In this document: one piece after another, positions 21,822 through 33,694 of the stretch
How the letters are laid out: each line of letters opens with the position of its first letter
How positions within the stretch are numbered: the first letter of the stretch is position 1
Source of the DNA: Lasiosphaeria ovina
Lineage: Eukaryota; Ascomycota; Sordariomycetes; Sordariales; Lasiosphaeriaceae
Assembly (NCBI GenBank): GCA_033439765.1
Contig: JAULSN010000007.1
Span: forward strand, 496,001 to 560,000
Length of the DNA stretch: 64,000 nucleotides
Reading direction: 5' to 3'
Translations under genes and position numbers: made by a program
Notes under the pieces: model-generated
What the model was told of the DNA's origin: nothing
Database searches by the model: none
Seen by the model: the letters and a program-made list of their open reading frames with translations, nothing else

Positions 21822-22524
21822 CTAGTCGATACTGGCCATGGCCGGCGGCAATAGCAGAGGGGCTAACTTTTGGGTTCCCGCGCCGTTGTTGTCGTCTTGG
21901 AGCCGTAGAGAGAGAGGTTGTTCGAAACTGCCCTGCTTACTGCCCGGTGCCGGCGGGAGGGGAATGTCACGACCCCCAGAGAATGAAGTAGTAGTGCGTT
22001 TGCGCTTCTCACCTGCTCGAGAGGTGTCGTTGGAGGTTTGATTCTGAGAGCGTGTAGATGGTAGTGTCTGAGTTGCAATCCCTCATAGGCAACCAAGCTC
22101 TTTCTTAAGTAGACAGCGCTGCGTTTCCAACTCCAGTATCTGGTCCTTTAATGTCTGAATCTTGGCTTCATAGCCATGAATACGCGCTTCCATTTCCTTC
22201 TCCTTTTCCTTCTTCCTCTGACGAAACCTGGCCGCGGCCCCCGCATTCAGCCGTCTCTTCCCGTCCGCTTGCCTCGAGGCCCGTTCCCGGTCCAGTTGGA
22301 CGAGGATCTCGCCCCCAGCAAGTGAAAGGATGTAATTGGTGGGCTGGTCGCAGAATGGCGGGCAAAGGAAGGGAACAGGCTCTGAGGGAAGCGCAGAATC
22401 CTGGGTGGCCTATCTGGTCGCTTTGATTGCCATCCGGAAGAGGCAGAACAAGGACAGGAGGAGGTCTCGGTTGTTGTTGAGTAGGTCGCTTCACTGTGTC
22501 GAGCAGCGCAGCAACAGCACCCAT
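21822..22524 (-). pseudogene. bZIP transcription factor relic
   Basis: A DNA-binding leucine-zipper regulator. The basic region 'RRLNAGAAARFRQRKKEKEK' (near 22240-22180) has the N-x7-R signature of bZIP proteins. It is followed by a heptad leucine/isoleucine zipper ('IHGYEAKIQTLKDQILELET'). Upstream is 'YILSLAGGEILVQLDRERAS', with a frame change near 22400 linking to a proline/glutamine-rich N-terminus from ATG 22524. Directly after the zipper an in-frame TGA (22085-22083, consistent with CGA to TGA) interrupts a further 80 codons ('SRAGEKRKRTTTSFSGGRDI') that end at TAG 21824-21822. One frameshift plus one nonsense codon suggest loss of function, although the zipper is complete before the TGA. 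Confidence 0.66.
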
Positions 22525-23408
22525 CGAGCACCCGGAGTAGTGAGCAACGACGACACGCAGAATTTAGAAGAGAAATGACTTTCAGGATGCTGCATAAAGT
22601 AGAGATGAGACGAAAAAGTTGACAGACACTGCTGGCGCTAGGCAGAGTTAGACGAAAACGATAAAAAGACAGCCGGAGAAGCAAAGGGGGAAGAAGGTAA
22701 GTAGGTAAGTAAGTAGGAGATCAAAAATGAAAAGGTGCGGCACTTACTTTAAATAAAAATTTGTTTAGCAAAAAAGCCAACCAAAGGAGGTGAAAAGAAT
22801 GCGATAAAAATCTACGACGTTGAGACCCAGGACTAGCCCCGGCCCGCCCGAACTAATAACCGGAAGTGTGATTATGGAGAACAGTCGCCCAAGGTTTATC
22901 TAAACACAACACTGTGGAACAGCAACGCCAGTTCTCACGCGGGCTATTGCACCGCGCTTTTGAGTTGTTTTTCAATGGTGAGCGTTTAAGTCTCACCAGA
23001 GTACTTTATTACAGAGGGGAAGGACCATCCAGTTTTACAGTCATTGCCCCAAGGACCCCAAGCTGAATCCTACCTTTTCAGAAATTTTCCCCCTTCCTGA
23101 AAAGGAGGAGGTTCTGCACGAGATACACACCCCTCCTTTCTTGCTCCCTCTATCTCATTAGACAAGCGTTTACGAATCGGAACAAAGCCAACGACGATAT
23201 TGACACCCTCGGGGGCTCCCCTGCGCGGCTCCCACGTTCCGTCCGTGTCGACCTAGAAGCCCCGTTTGTACGCCGCCCCTCCTCCATCTCTGGCGTTTTT
23301 GCAAACCGCCTCGCCTTAAAGGCTATACCACGAGGATCGCTACGAATGTATCCTAGCCGAAGACGACAGCGATACCCGCCGCCCTGTGGGAAATAGTCAC
23401 CATCATCT
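22525..23408. other. No recognisable gene; AGTAGGTAAGT microrepeat
   Basis: A short GTAAGTAG-type repeat lies near 22695-22720. Otherwise nothing recognisable. Confidence 0.4.
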
Positions 23409-24290
23409 GTGACGAAACCTATCGCATCCGTGGCTGCACTATCGCCGATTGGTCTGCAACGTCTGACAAGCCGTTTCCGTCGGGTGCGATCCTGCCAGAG
23501 CGAGCTTGTGGCGGGAACTACTCTATTACATCGACTCCTCTACAAGGACTACTTCCCGCCGGCGAGCTCCCTTTCCGAGAGTAGCGTGGAGCTATATGTG
23601 AATCTTTCCCGCTGGTACCTCGGTATTACCACTAACCGAACTGCGTCCACCCAGATCCGACTGACTATATTTAGCCCGTCTGCAATTCGGGCCGTCAACG
23701 TTGGTCTATCTCTCTCCGACTCCAAGACCGCCGTCTCCTTTACACTGCAAGATCACATCGAAGATGCGGAAATGGCCGCCTTCTGGCAGCGGGTCCTTAA
23801 GTAGACGCTGGATGTCCCTTGCAAGTCGCAACACAACGAGGGGGACATATCCCCCACCGGCGACAAGGGCGAGCAGTTTATAACAAGGGGCCACCTAAAG
23901 GTACGCACTACGCATGGGAGGCCAGAGAAGAAGCTACGAGAGGGGTTTGCTGGCCCTGGGGGTGGCGCCGACCGGAACTGTAGCAATTCGGTCGATTGAG
24001 CGGAAGGGAGTACACATCCGCCTCATCAGATTGCAAGACAGGCTAAAGTACAACTTTCAGCTCTGCGATTTTGGCGTCTGCAGTATGTCGGCTACGTTGC
24101 TGCTAGAACCCGAGAAAGAGCAAGTGCGTACATGACCCCTGAAGCGGTTGAAGGTGTTAGTGTCACATGCGAAGCAGATGTATGGTTACTGTTTGCGACC
24201 ATGCTTTGGGTGTCCCATATCAACGGCTTCCAAAAAGCAAGAGCCTTTTCTCAAGACTCACAGCTAGAGTGCAGCTTGATGTTGTTTACA
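23409..24290 (+). pseudogene. Protein kinase-like relic
   Basis: The frame from 23409 reads 'SSSVELYVNLSRWYLGI'-like text, 'SLSDSKTAVSFTLQDHIEDA' and 'MAAFWQRVLK'. After an in-frame TAG (23802, possibly TGG or CAG originally) it continues 'TLDVPCKSQHNEGDISPTGD'. A shifted frame (23914-24135) gives 'LKYNFQLCDFGVCSM' (DFG motif). The first frame then gives 'YMTPEAVEG' (APE-like) and 'CEADVWLLFATMLWV' (subdomain IX). The order DFG, APE, DVW supports a kinase C-lobe. No glycine loop or HRD is clear. The 3' end meets the SET-domain relic on the other strand. Confidence 0.5.
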
Positions 24291-24302
24291 CTGGCGGCTT
24301 TG

Positions 24303-26540
24303 TTAAGCTCCTCTGCTTCTTCCCGGCCGGCCTCTGCTCGTACACGGCCTGTCGTTTTCCCAGACAAGCCTGGCAACGACACTCCTTGCCGAACAAAAAT
24401 CCCGCCCGTACCTGATAGTTATCTCGCTACCATCGAATATGTCCTGCTTTGCTTGCATCCCAATGATCCACCGGCCAGACATTTTGAGCGGTACAACTAG
24501 GGCTACGGCCGACATTCGTGGTTCAGAGGTATGAAGCAGTTGCCACGTTGCCCGCAGTAAACCTGGCAAACGGCCCTCGGAGGTTCAATGTCGCTTCTCT
24601 CGAGTTCCACAACCCACTTGCTGTCTTTATAAGTGTCCAGTGGCACAAGCTCCCCGGTGATCGCTCCGATCTATTCGCCCTTTCTGTAGGCGATTTGGCC
24701 TGGGCTTGCAGCCACTTCCTGAAGACCGATCCCCTTGCCCTCATACCGCTTGATAAGCGGCGTGACCTTAGGAAATGCCTCGTCGGTGCAGCCGCAGCTA
24801 CTCGCTTTGCTGCAGAGATCGCATCCAGTAGCTTTCGTTTGATCCACAGGCCACGCCCAGTGGGATGGCCATGCTTTCGGCCGCGCCCAGCGCCGGGGAC
24901 CGTTCGGCTGGTATAGGTTCTTTGAGATAGAGGGGAATGTTCCGAATGTGGCGTCTTGTAACGTCCCATTGTTGTATATTTCGACTGGGGTGAGGCCAGC
25001 ACTCTCCCACAAGAACTCGACGTCTGCCGCGCCGCCTAATATGTTTTGAAACGCCCTTGCAGCGTTATAGAGCCGGTCGTCGCACGGGTTCCTGAGCCGC
25101 CGGTGGAAATCTGCGAGCTCGCCATCTGTCATATCCCAGTAGCTGGCTGGGTCAGCACCCCTTTCACTTGGGGGAACGATGAAACACAACAACCCATCAT
25201 GCTTGCCGCAAACGCAGTTCCACTTTCTCCCGTAAGTTAACTGCTGGTCAAACTTAGCGGGGGACCATCCCAGCTGCTTCATGGCTTTTTGCCTCACTGC
25301 AGGCAGGCAAAACACTGACCCTGTAACCCTTAATGGTACTGTCTAGGTGTTTCGCAAGCATGCATTGTCCGAGCCAAGTGAGGAAGGATGCCAGCACGCT
25401 CTGCTTGGTGGCCTGACTAAGGATATGTGTCGCGCGCTCCAGGGAGTCTGCGCGGTGCCGAAAGATCCCCACAGGGTCCCTCATATCGTGGACAAGGGAT
25501 GGAAAATAGCTGATGGCCTCCAGGCTTCGAACCCGATCGGCCAACTCTTGGGGCTGGCGTTATGCTGCTTGGGCTTCTTCGCCTTGGGGGTGTTCTTTGA
25601 GCCTCGCACACTGGTGCTCCTGCCGTCCTCGTTGTCGCTCTTGTTATAAGAGTTGCACCCATCGTCTTGGCGCTGCGGTTTTCTCTTGTTCTTGCCTGCT
25701 GGCGCTGCTGGCGAGCCAGCAAGTACCGCCTCGGTACCGCCGGCCGGCGGCGTGATGCGGGTAGGCGGTGATGGATCGGGGGCCGAGGTCGTGGCCGGCT
25801 GGACACGGGAGGGGACGCATCCTGGGTTGCGGGCGAGGAGGGGGTTGGAAACGAGGAATTGACAGAAGCCCGTTGGGCGTCGGTATTGCGAATAGGTAAA
25901 CGGGGTTGGCGCAGACCTTCAACGGCCTTGGCAAGCTCGGCAAAGGTCTCATTCTCGGTTGGATCGATCGCTATCTTACCTCCTATCGACCGACTCACAG
26001 TCTCCGCCCTGGCCGGTTCTTGTATCTCAGCGACGTTTCCGTTACGTGAGGGAGCGGTGGAGGCTGCTGAAGACTCCTTTGTTTCGCCCTGCACTGCTAG
26101 GTGTTAGCTCTACCGTCGCGGGCCATCATGGTGGGGGGGTGACTACGGTGCCCTTCTCCTCCCCAAGAGGCTAAGAAGCTCTGTAATCTGGGAGGTAGCG
26201 TCTGTCTCTCTCGCTGAGGATGCTGGTTCCTCTCTCGACGTTGACCTAGCAGGAATTTCCCCGCCGCTACGTCGGGCATGGCTCTGCGCAAGCCGGGTAA
26301 TGAACTCTCGAGCATCTTTTAAAAAGATTGTATATCGGTATTGGAGGAGAGAAGGTTGGCTGGTACGACTTGTTTGTCTGGCTTGCGGCGTTTTCGCTTT
26401 TCGAATAGGGTGGAGAGGTATTCCTTTACATCGGGAGGCGCATCGTCGAACTCACTCGCGCTAATGCGTATCTCGCCGTCGGGTAGGACCATGGTGGCAT
26501 CGTCGACCTTTGTCAGCGTATTTGCTTACTTCGCTAATCG
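24303..26540 (-). pseudogene. SET-domain protein (histone-lysine methyltransferase-like) relic
   Basis: SET proteins transfer methyl from SAM to lysine. Reading 5' to 3' on the minus strand: a disordered N-terminus ('EFDDAPPDVKEYLSTLFEKR', 'GKIAIDPTENETFAELAKAV'); a conserved helical part ('ADRVRSLEAISYFPSLVHDM', 'GWSPAKFDQQLTYGRKWNCV'); a pre-SET-like cysteine cluster ('CDLCSKASSCGC'); the SET start ('IKRYEGKGIGLQEVA', 'GQIAYRKGE', then a TAG, then 'IGAITGELVPL'); 'NCFIPLNHECRP' (NHxC motif); 'GSEITIRYGRDF'; and, after a frameshift, a post-SET 'CRCQACLGK'. At least three frame changes and one nonsense codon break it. All expected SET blocks are present in order, so the assignment is firm though the gene is dead or badly modelled. 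Confidence 0.7.
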
Positions 26541-27419
26541 CACAATGGTTGAAGCGCATCCCCCCTTCCCCCTATTCTTCTCAACTACATATCTTCAACC
26601 TCCCACTTCAAACTACTCGCCCTTTGACATTATTGCGAACGCGCCGCGCCGAAATATTGGTGACCATGATTGCGCGACCAAGCGTCGCTATCGTCAGACT
26701 ACTTCGAAGCCGCCGAGCCATCCCGACCGAGCCGCTCTCCAGCACGGGATAGAACATCCCCAAATTCGGCGCACGGCTCTCGTCCTTTACTCCAAGTTTA
26801 GTCTTGAAGAGCCGCGAGGGATTGCTGTGATGGCTGTACGACGCGCGGTTGCCCTCAAACTTGCAAAGCCGTCGAGCTATGAAGAACGCCCGCCCTGCGA
26901 CCGCTCGTGACGGCAATCTCGACGTCCGGCAATTTCCAAAATTATGCGCCAGCCTTCCCGCCTCGATCGACCACCCCACATGCAAACCCAGTCAGTGCTC
27001 GTCCCGTAGTTGTGTCATTAGCACGGTCCGCCATCAGAGGCGCCGCACCGCCTCCTTGAGCTGAGCCCGGCATATGTGGCAACTGTGCTGGCCGGGTTGG
27101 AGGTGGCCTCGGCTGAGAATAAGAGCGCGCCGAGGGCGATGCCGGTGGACATGACATGGGTTGGGCCGCTTATTGCGGTCTGCCCGTTTTGCAGCACCTT
27201 GTTGACGCGACGCCATGGTGACGAGCCGCCTCAACCAGCAAAAGACCATGTGCGCGAAGGTTACGCACTCCGCATCGTGCCATTTCGGATGCGAACCAAG
27301 CTGGGAACGTATAGTTCTCGCCCCTTCTCGTATCGCCGATTTACTCTCTTCAAATTCCCTTGTAGCCGGAGCCTCCCGCGAGGATGCCAACACCATGGTG
27401 ACCCCAGTTCACACAGTCG
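26541..27419. other. No recognisable gene
   Basis: Overlapping frames on both strands without a motif. It may contain the 5' end of the SET-domain relic. Confidence 0.4.
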
Positions 27420-28164
27420 ATGACGGAACAGAATGCGTTCTCGAACCGGGACAAAGGTCGGATCGCCGAGTTGGAGGAGAAGCTGGAGGCAGATCGCAAC
27501 AAAAAGATTCACCAGGACGCAGAAAAGGAGGTAAAGATTACCGGACTCCACGAGCGGCTCCGACGAAAATGGATTCCAGTCCAATCGGCCGAACGGAGCC
27601 AACTGAACGCCGCGACGAAAAGACTGCAACGCCAGCTGTCAGCCTCCACGGGGGAACTGAAGTGCCGGGAGTAACAGTTCAGCGCTACCACAGCAGAGCG
27701 GCAGCTCCAAAGGTTCGGGGGCTGGAGGATGAGATCGCCGAATTGAAGGAGGTGGAGTGTCTAGTCTAGAGGCAGACCGCGACAATCTGGCGACAAAGCT
27801 TCGCACATCGTGCTCTCAATGGCCAGCACTTCCTTCGAGGTGCCGAACGACGTCACGTTCTCGGTTGTTGAAGACGTACGCATCCAGCTACCTGCTTACG
27901 AATACGCGGCTCAAGCCATTGCACCGACGAAGAGGTACCGTGCGTCCAGCGCCGCTGTAACTACTTCATCGACGGCTCGAGGACCGGCACATGACTGTCC
28001 CTCGCACAATCCCATAGATTTGTGGATGGTTTACGCCGGAACCACGAGTTGTGGTGGACCTTGCGCTGACCCGTGGGATTCAGTTTGCCTTTGCTTTTTG
28101 CTTCTAATGTGGACTGGCTCTCCGGGCTTCGTGATGGAGAGTTTTCACGCAAGACTTCATCCAT
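27420..28164 (+). pseudogene. Coiled-coil protein relic
   Basis: From ATG 27420 a long heptad-type sequence is seen: 'KGRIAELEEKLEADRNKKIH', 'EVKITGLHERLRRKW', then after a TAA 'LQRFGGLEDEIAELKE' and, in another frame, 'SSLEADRDNLATKL'. The next part ('FEVPNDVTFSVVEDVRIQLP', 'AYEYAAQAIAPTKRYR') is not coiled coil. Three frame changes break it. It could be a tail fragment of a filament or motor-type protein; no motor domain is visible. Confidence 0.4.
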
Positions 28165-28272
28165 AGCTATAACAGAATGTCATTCAGGGGATTTCAGATC
28201 CCGCAATTCCACCCAGTCAAAGTATCCACCTCCTTGACGACAAATCAAGTAAATATGTCCCAATACCGGGTA

Positions 28273-28416
28273 TTAGGAATTGCCTTCCCTTCTTCTCAAG
28301 ACTCTCTGAGCACGTTCCAAATCTTCTCTATTTCCACTGAGCTGTCCAAGCTTGTACTGCCCCAAGCACATGGACATGTAAATTACGCCGCATATAAATA
28401 CGTTCTCCTCCAAAGG
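28273..28416 (-). pseudogene. Ankyrin/TPR-type protein relic, 3' part downstream of Copia insertion
   Basis: Continuation of the gene at 33928-34895. Directly after the AAAGG target duplication (28412-28416) the minus frame reads 'EENVFICGVIYMSMCLGQY', 'KLGQLSGNREDLERAQRVLR' and stops at TAA 28275-28273. The phase joins exactly to the upstream part when the Copia element and one AAAGG are removed. The text resembles the TPR-like tail of fungal ankyrin/TPR proteins. Confidence 0.7.
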
Positions 28417-28633
28417 TTTCAGAAGCCAAAGCATGCAAAAGCAGTCAAAAAGAGGGTATTCCAAGTGTGTGTATTCCGTTGTGTAGAAGGAAGAAAAGCT
28501 CTTCGCCCTGCAGGCCGGGGACCAGTGTAGAGCCTGTGGAAAAGGCGGTCTAATTAGGTGCCCTGTGCGCACCCTGCCCGGCCCCTGCCCGGACCCTCAA
28601 GACCATGCCAAATCCAGTATGGCCTTTCTAACA
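28417..28633 (-). repeat. Copia copy 1, 3' LTR
   Basis: 217 bp, TGTTAGAAAGG... at its 5' end in element orientation, ending ...GGCTTCTGAAA. The 3' terminus is AA rather than the usual CA. A polypurine tract (TGAGGGGGTG on the minus strand, 28634-28643) sits immediately beside it. Confidence 0.94.
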
Positions 28634-28802
28634 CACCCCCTCAGTTAAAGCTATTCCCGGCTTCAACTGCCCAAAGTAACCGCATATAAAAGTAAACACA
28701 CAAAATCCTTCCTTCCTTTCCGTGCCCTGAGGGCATTCACAACTCCCCAGGCAAATCCAAATGCCCAACCGGGGTTCCTTCCTCTTACCTTCTAGCCACC
28801 AA

Positions 28803-31800
28803 CTACCGTAACACGTCCTGCAGGTTCATCTGATGCACGAACTCCGTGAAGGCGTTGTTTTGTAGTGCCTTCGTCAGGCCGTCAGCGATCATTTCTACGC
28901 TCTTCGTATACACTACCTTCATATGCCCAAGCCTGTATTCCTGCCGCAGCCAGTGGTTGTGAATATCAACATGCCGAAGGTTCGTCTTCAACTAGGAGAT
29001 CTCTTCTATCAATAACCGAATAGTCATACGGTTGTCACATTCGACGGTGATACGGTGGTCCTCAAGGTTAACGTACAGCTCCTTCAGCAGCCTGCTGACA
29101 TATAGGGCTTCCTTTGTGGCCTACGAGAGAGCAAGCAACTCCGCCTCGGTGGTTAAAGTCGTCACGGTGGCCTATTTATTCGCCCTCTAGCCGATCATGC
29201 CCCCAAAAAGCTTCATGGCGTAGGCTTATGAGCTCTTCCGGTCTACCGAGTTGTCCCCGAAGGAAGCGTTACTGGCCACCCTGAAGTCATCGTCGCCTCC
29301 GAACTGTAGGGCTAGATGACTGGTGCGAAGTAGGTAGCCGAGGACCCGGTCAGCCGCCTTGTGGTACTCCGGGCCGGGGTTGGTCGTGAAGCGAGAGAGC
29401 CGGGAGACGGCGAAAGCCACGTCCGGGCGAGTGATGACGGCGGTATATATGATGGAGCCGACCTTCCGTATATACCGTAGGATATCGGCCTTCTTCGCGA
29501 GAGCTTTATAGGGCAACAGCTCCTCCCTCGCCATAGGCGTGCTAGTGGGCGGTGCAGGTGATATATCGGCAAGGGCACCTATTTTGGTAATGTATGAAGA
29601 CTGTGATAACCATAGGCGCCGCTTGGCCCTATTACGGAGGATCTTAATGCCTAGGAACTACTGCAAATTATCCCCACCCGTAAGCTGGAAGCGGGCCTTG
29701 AGCTTCTCGATGACTTCGAGAGCTTCCTTCCTCTATTACTCCCTGAAGGCGAGGACGATGTTATCTATATAGAAGAAAATGATCACGCCGTTATTGGTGA
29801 AGGCATACGGTTCGTGAGGGACGGGGCTGTAGCCTAGGGTCTTGAGTACCCCGGAGAGTGCCCTCTGCCAAAGAAGTGGTGATCTCCTGAGTCTATATAG
29901 AGCCTTATTGAGCCTTAAAACGGTGCCCGGCTTCTTGTGCCCCGGTGGCATGCGTATATAAACCTCCTCGTCCAGGGAGGCATTTACGAAGGTATTAACG
30001 GCGTTATACTATAGGAGCTTAAGGTCGAAGCGTATAGCTATCGCTATAATCGTGCGGAAGGACCGGCCGGCTAGGGTTATAGCGTAATTGCTTTCCGAGA
30101 GGTTCTTCGGCTGTTGATCTCCCCGGATAACTAGTCGGGCCTTGTATTTGATAAACCTTCCGTGTTTATCGAACTTGTAGACGTATACCCACCTATAGTC
30201 TAGGACCTTAATGCCTTTCAGGCCTCGTTATAGGACCTCTACCCACGAACGTATCTCTATATGACTCTATAGATATGCCCTCTCTGCGTCCTCGAAGAGG
30301 TTCCCCATAGGGTGGTCCTTCAAGTCCCCGTAGTGACCCGGTGGGTCCGGGAGGTCCCGGCGGTGTATAGACAACGGGGTCTTCAGTAACCGTTCGACCT
30401 GTGCCCTCGTGAGGGTCTTCCTTCCTAGGGTCCCTACCCTAGAAGACAATGTGCCTGTATGGAAAGACCCATTCCAATGCTCCTGAATACTGAGCTTGGC
30501 TGCCCGGGTTTTCCCCGGATCAGCCCCCGGCCCGTATTCTGCCGTTATACTGAGCTTGGCTGCCCGGGTTTCCCCAAGGTCGGCCCCCGGCCCGTATAAT
30601 GTAATCGCCCCGGCTAGTATAGCTGTAGGCGGCGACTGTAGTGGTGTAGGGAGCGACCCGCTGCCCTTCCCTCCTGCCGTATGGCTTCCGTGTGGCTCAG
30701 GGACCTCCCTATACGCCACGATCTCATCCTCTATAACGCCGTCGTCATCCTCTGGTATATTGGTGATGTCCCTAACATCTTCCTGGTCCCCGGGGGTGGC
30801 TACTACTTCCTCAATATCAGGTTCCCTAACCGTAAGGGCCTTAAGGTGGTTCGCGAGGGCTATAGGGTCCATTTCCCGGACATCTTACGCCAGGGTTTCC
30901 AGCTTGCCGTCAAATATAGTATTCTCGTCGAAGATGACGTCCCGGGTAACGATAACTGCATTCTTTGAAGGTACCCATACCCTATAGATATTGGTCGCTA
31001 TATAGCCGATGAGGTAGCCGATCTACGCCTTAGGCTCAAAACGCTTAAGGCGTTCTTCCTTATTTTGGGCCCTATCGGTCATCGCGTATGCCTTATAGCC
31101 AAAGACCCGCAAGTACCCTGAGTACGGAAGAGTGTAGCCGTTGAAGAAGGAATACCAGGCCTGATAAGGAGTCTTCCAGTCATTCTGAGCGCGAGGCTGC
31201 CTATTGAGCAGGTAGATAGCCGTTCGAGAGATCTCCCGCCACAATTTGTTCGGGAATACGGCTCCTAAAGCGAGTATAAGGGCTTTCTACTTGACTAACG
31301 CCCCCGCCCTCTCGGCGGCACCGTTCTGTCCCTATATACGGGGCGCCGAGGGCTTCTAGACTAGGCCATACCTCCTGAAGAAGTCCGTAAACTCTACTAA
31401 CTTGAGCTCGTTATCTAACTCGATGACCTTCGGTACGACTTTGTACTGAACCCTTAACTCCTTGAAGAAGGCTTCCAAAATAGTAATAAGGGTCACGTAC
31501 TTCTGGTCGGTAGTGTAAAAATCCCAGCTTATGCCTATATAGCGGTCGGTCACTAGTATAAGGGAGTTATACTTCTTATCGTTAGGCTCCTAGTTATGAA
31601 AGTTAATCGTAAAGCAGTCCCCGGGCCGTTAAGGCTTGTCTTTTAGCTCTCGTTTAACCTATCGCTTTATTTTGGCCCGCGCGTATACGCTATACTCGAC
31701 TATTTTGATGCCCTTAATACGCACCCCCTGAGCTATGTTAACGAGTCTTTCCAGGGCGCCGGGGCCCGGGTGGCCCATACGTAGGTACCAGATTTCGGCG

Positions 31801-32330
31801 CTCACGCTCCGGGGCTTCCTTTTGGTGTAGGAATTGAACCGGTTCCTTCTCGTGAAGAAGGCGGCCCTACTCAGGTCTTCCGGAATATGCTCAATGACGA
31901 ATTGGTCGTGCCGGGCCTATAGTACGTATACTACCGATTGATCCGTTATGTGGCGTAGGTAGGTGGGGTCCCCGCTATTATCCTAGTACATGCCTCTCTT
32001 ATATAGGCGCCGTAGTGATACTAGGTTGTATACGATGCCTTTATATAGGGCCATATTGTACAGCCTCAGGACCTTCTTTCCTCCGAATGCATTGCTGACT
32101 TGTAGGTCCACCTCGCCGTATATAGTGATAGGGATCTTGTGGTCCCCAGCCTATACGAATTCCCCCGCGAGGGCGTGCCGAATATTGAGGAAGCGGCTGA
32201 CTTGGTTGAAGATGTATATTATAGAGCCTGAGTCCAGTATTGCCGAGTACTTAAGAGGGTATTCGTTCATCGAGAAGGCTGCGTGCTGTACGGCGAATGA
32301 GGCATTGACCTTACCTACGTAGCGTACTAG
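28803..32330 (-). pseudogene. Copia pol (protease, integrase, RT, RNase H), broken
   Basis: Pieces recognised in minus order: protease 'AILDSGSIIYIF' (DSG site, near 32250); GAG-pre-integrase 'YLRMGHPGPGALERLV' (near 31770); integrase core 'ISWDFYTTDQKYVTLITILE' and 'LNRQPRAQNDWKTPYQAW' (31023-31553); RT 'GTVLRLNKALYRLRRSPLLW' and 'GVIIFFYIDNIVLAF' (29736-29951); 'YIRKVGSIIYTAVITRPDVA'; RNase H 'NASFGDNSVDRKS' and 'NLRHVDIHNHWLRQEY' ending 28803. The RT box is YIDN where the family has Y-x-DD. The second Asp is lost by a change that is CpA to TpA on the plus strand. About ten in-frame stops. It would have copied RNA and integrated DNA; it cannot now. Confidence 0.9.
30486..30605. repeat. 60-bp tandem duplication in Copia pol
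   Basis: Two units of 60 bp (both starting ATACTGAGCTTGGCTGCCCG) encode 'YGPGADPGKTRAAKLSI' and 'YGPGADLGETRAAKLSI' in the linker between integrase and RT. Confidence 0.85.
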
Positions 32331-33600
32331 TCAATCTTCCTCCGGGGCGTCCTCTACTATAGTGGCGGGCTCTGGTGCCCGGCTCGAGGCTCTGGACTTC
32401 GGGGCCCTGCTCGGCTCTCGGGGCCTGCTTACGCTTCCTCTCCGAGGCAGGTCTCCCTTGACCTTCTTCCTCAGGGCCTCGACTTCCTTCCTCAGAGCGT
32501 CATCTACCTGCAAAACCGCCTCTGCCCGCTTCCTGCGCTCCTTCGAGGGGTTCCATTTTGCCCAGGCCTTCTCAGGGAAAAGGAACCAACAGTCTTCCAA
32601 GGTGTGGGGATTCGAGCATACCCTGCACCCTGACTGGCTGCCTCCGGTGTATTTCCGCTTTCTCGGGGCTGTCAGTGTCCTGGTTACCGTATGTTACGCC
32701 GAAGGACCCTTTCGTGAACCGTGAGGGCTTCTTCGTTGCCTCCTGTGCCCTGACCTCCTGGTTGAACGCGTTCACCAGGTCCCGGTAGTCAAGGGTCCCC
32801 GCATCGATGTTCTTTTGGTTCATTAGGCGGTAGGTAGGACACTAGTGAGTCCACCCTGCCTCCCTGATCGCCGTCTCGAAATCGTCATACCAGGTGGCCG
32901 GTGCCTGCGCCTCAGGGACCTTCTTGGCCTTGGCCTTCTGTAGGGCTTCCTCCCAGTGGCTGATCCATGCTTTCTACGACTTCGGGGGCTTCGAGAGAGG
33001 GAGAACTGCTTGCTTGTAGGCGGTCCTCGCCTTCCCTATATCGTTCGAAGAAGTGGTTCTCGCCTGTGCCTGTAGATTTGTATACCACCTAGTGATCGTC
33101 TCTGTGGGCTCGTACGTAACTATGTATAGGTGCGCCGAGACAGTCTTATTCACCCAGTCCTTGAGGGTAGCAAGTACCCTACGCTCTATCTCGTAGTCCT
33201 TTATATCTGTATTGTACAGGGCGAGGCTCTACGAGTAGACCTTGTTGTCCTTATCTGATAGGTCCGCTAGGTATGTGGCCGGGAGGTGGTCTTCGTTAGC
33301 TGTTGGTTTAGCGACCTGTATTTCGGGTTACGGGTTGTTGGGGTCCGGAGTAACACCCGGCGTGTTGCCCCGGGTCACCGAGGCGGCCCTCGCGGCGGCC
33401 TGGGTCCTCCTCTTCTTCGCTTCCTTGCTCATCGAGAACACTACGAATAAGGGCTTCTTCGGCTTCTATTGGAAGTCCCCGCGGTCCTCAGAGGTAGGGT
33501 CGATGAGGGACCAAAGGTCGGCCGCAACGGCCTTGCTGATGAATGTGTTGTTCCAAGCCTGCTAGTCATCCGAGCCCTCGAGGGCGACTGTCTTCTCTTT
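32331..33600 (-). pseudogene. Copia gag, broken
   Basis: The capsid-type protein of the element. Near its start is 'SKAVAADLWSLIDPTSEDRG'. Then come 'IERRVLATLKDWVNKTVSAH', 'NIDAGTLDYRDLVNAFNQEV' and a zinc knuckle 'GCRVCSNPHTLEDC' (C-x2-C-x3-H-x4-C). A charged tail ('EVEALRKKVKGDLPRRGSVS') ends at a TGA at 32331. Several TAG codons interrupt the frame, in places where CAG or TGG would fit. Confidence 0.85.
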
Positions 33601-33694
33601 TGTTGTTATGTGGTTTTCCGGGCGCGGTACGCGTGGACTACTCTGTCGGTATAGAGGCTTCAATAGATGTTTGTTGTTGTATTGGGGAATGCAG

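Noticed and set aside
24303..24500. Extension of the kinase-like frame to 24500
   Set aside because: This part is the exact antisense of the SET-domain C-terminus ('GSEITIRYGRDF' and post-SET cysteines), which has the better family match.
30496..30987. Plus-strand frame of 163 codons in Copia copy 1
   Set aside because: Antisense of the integrase-RT linker; the minus strand holds the Copia protein.
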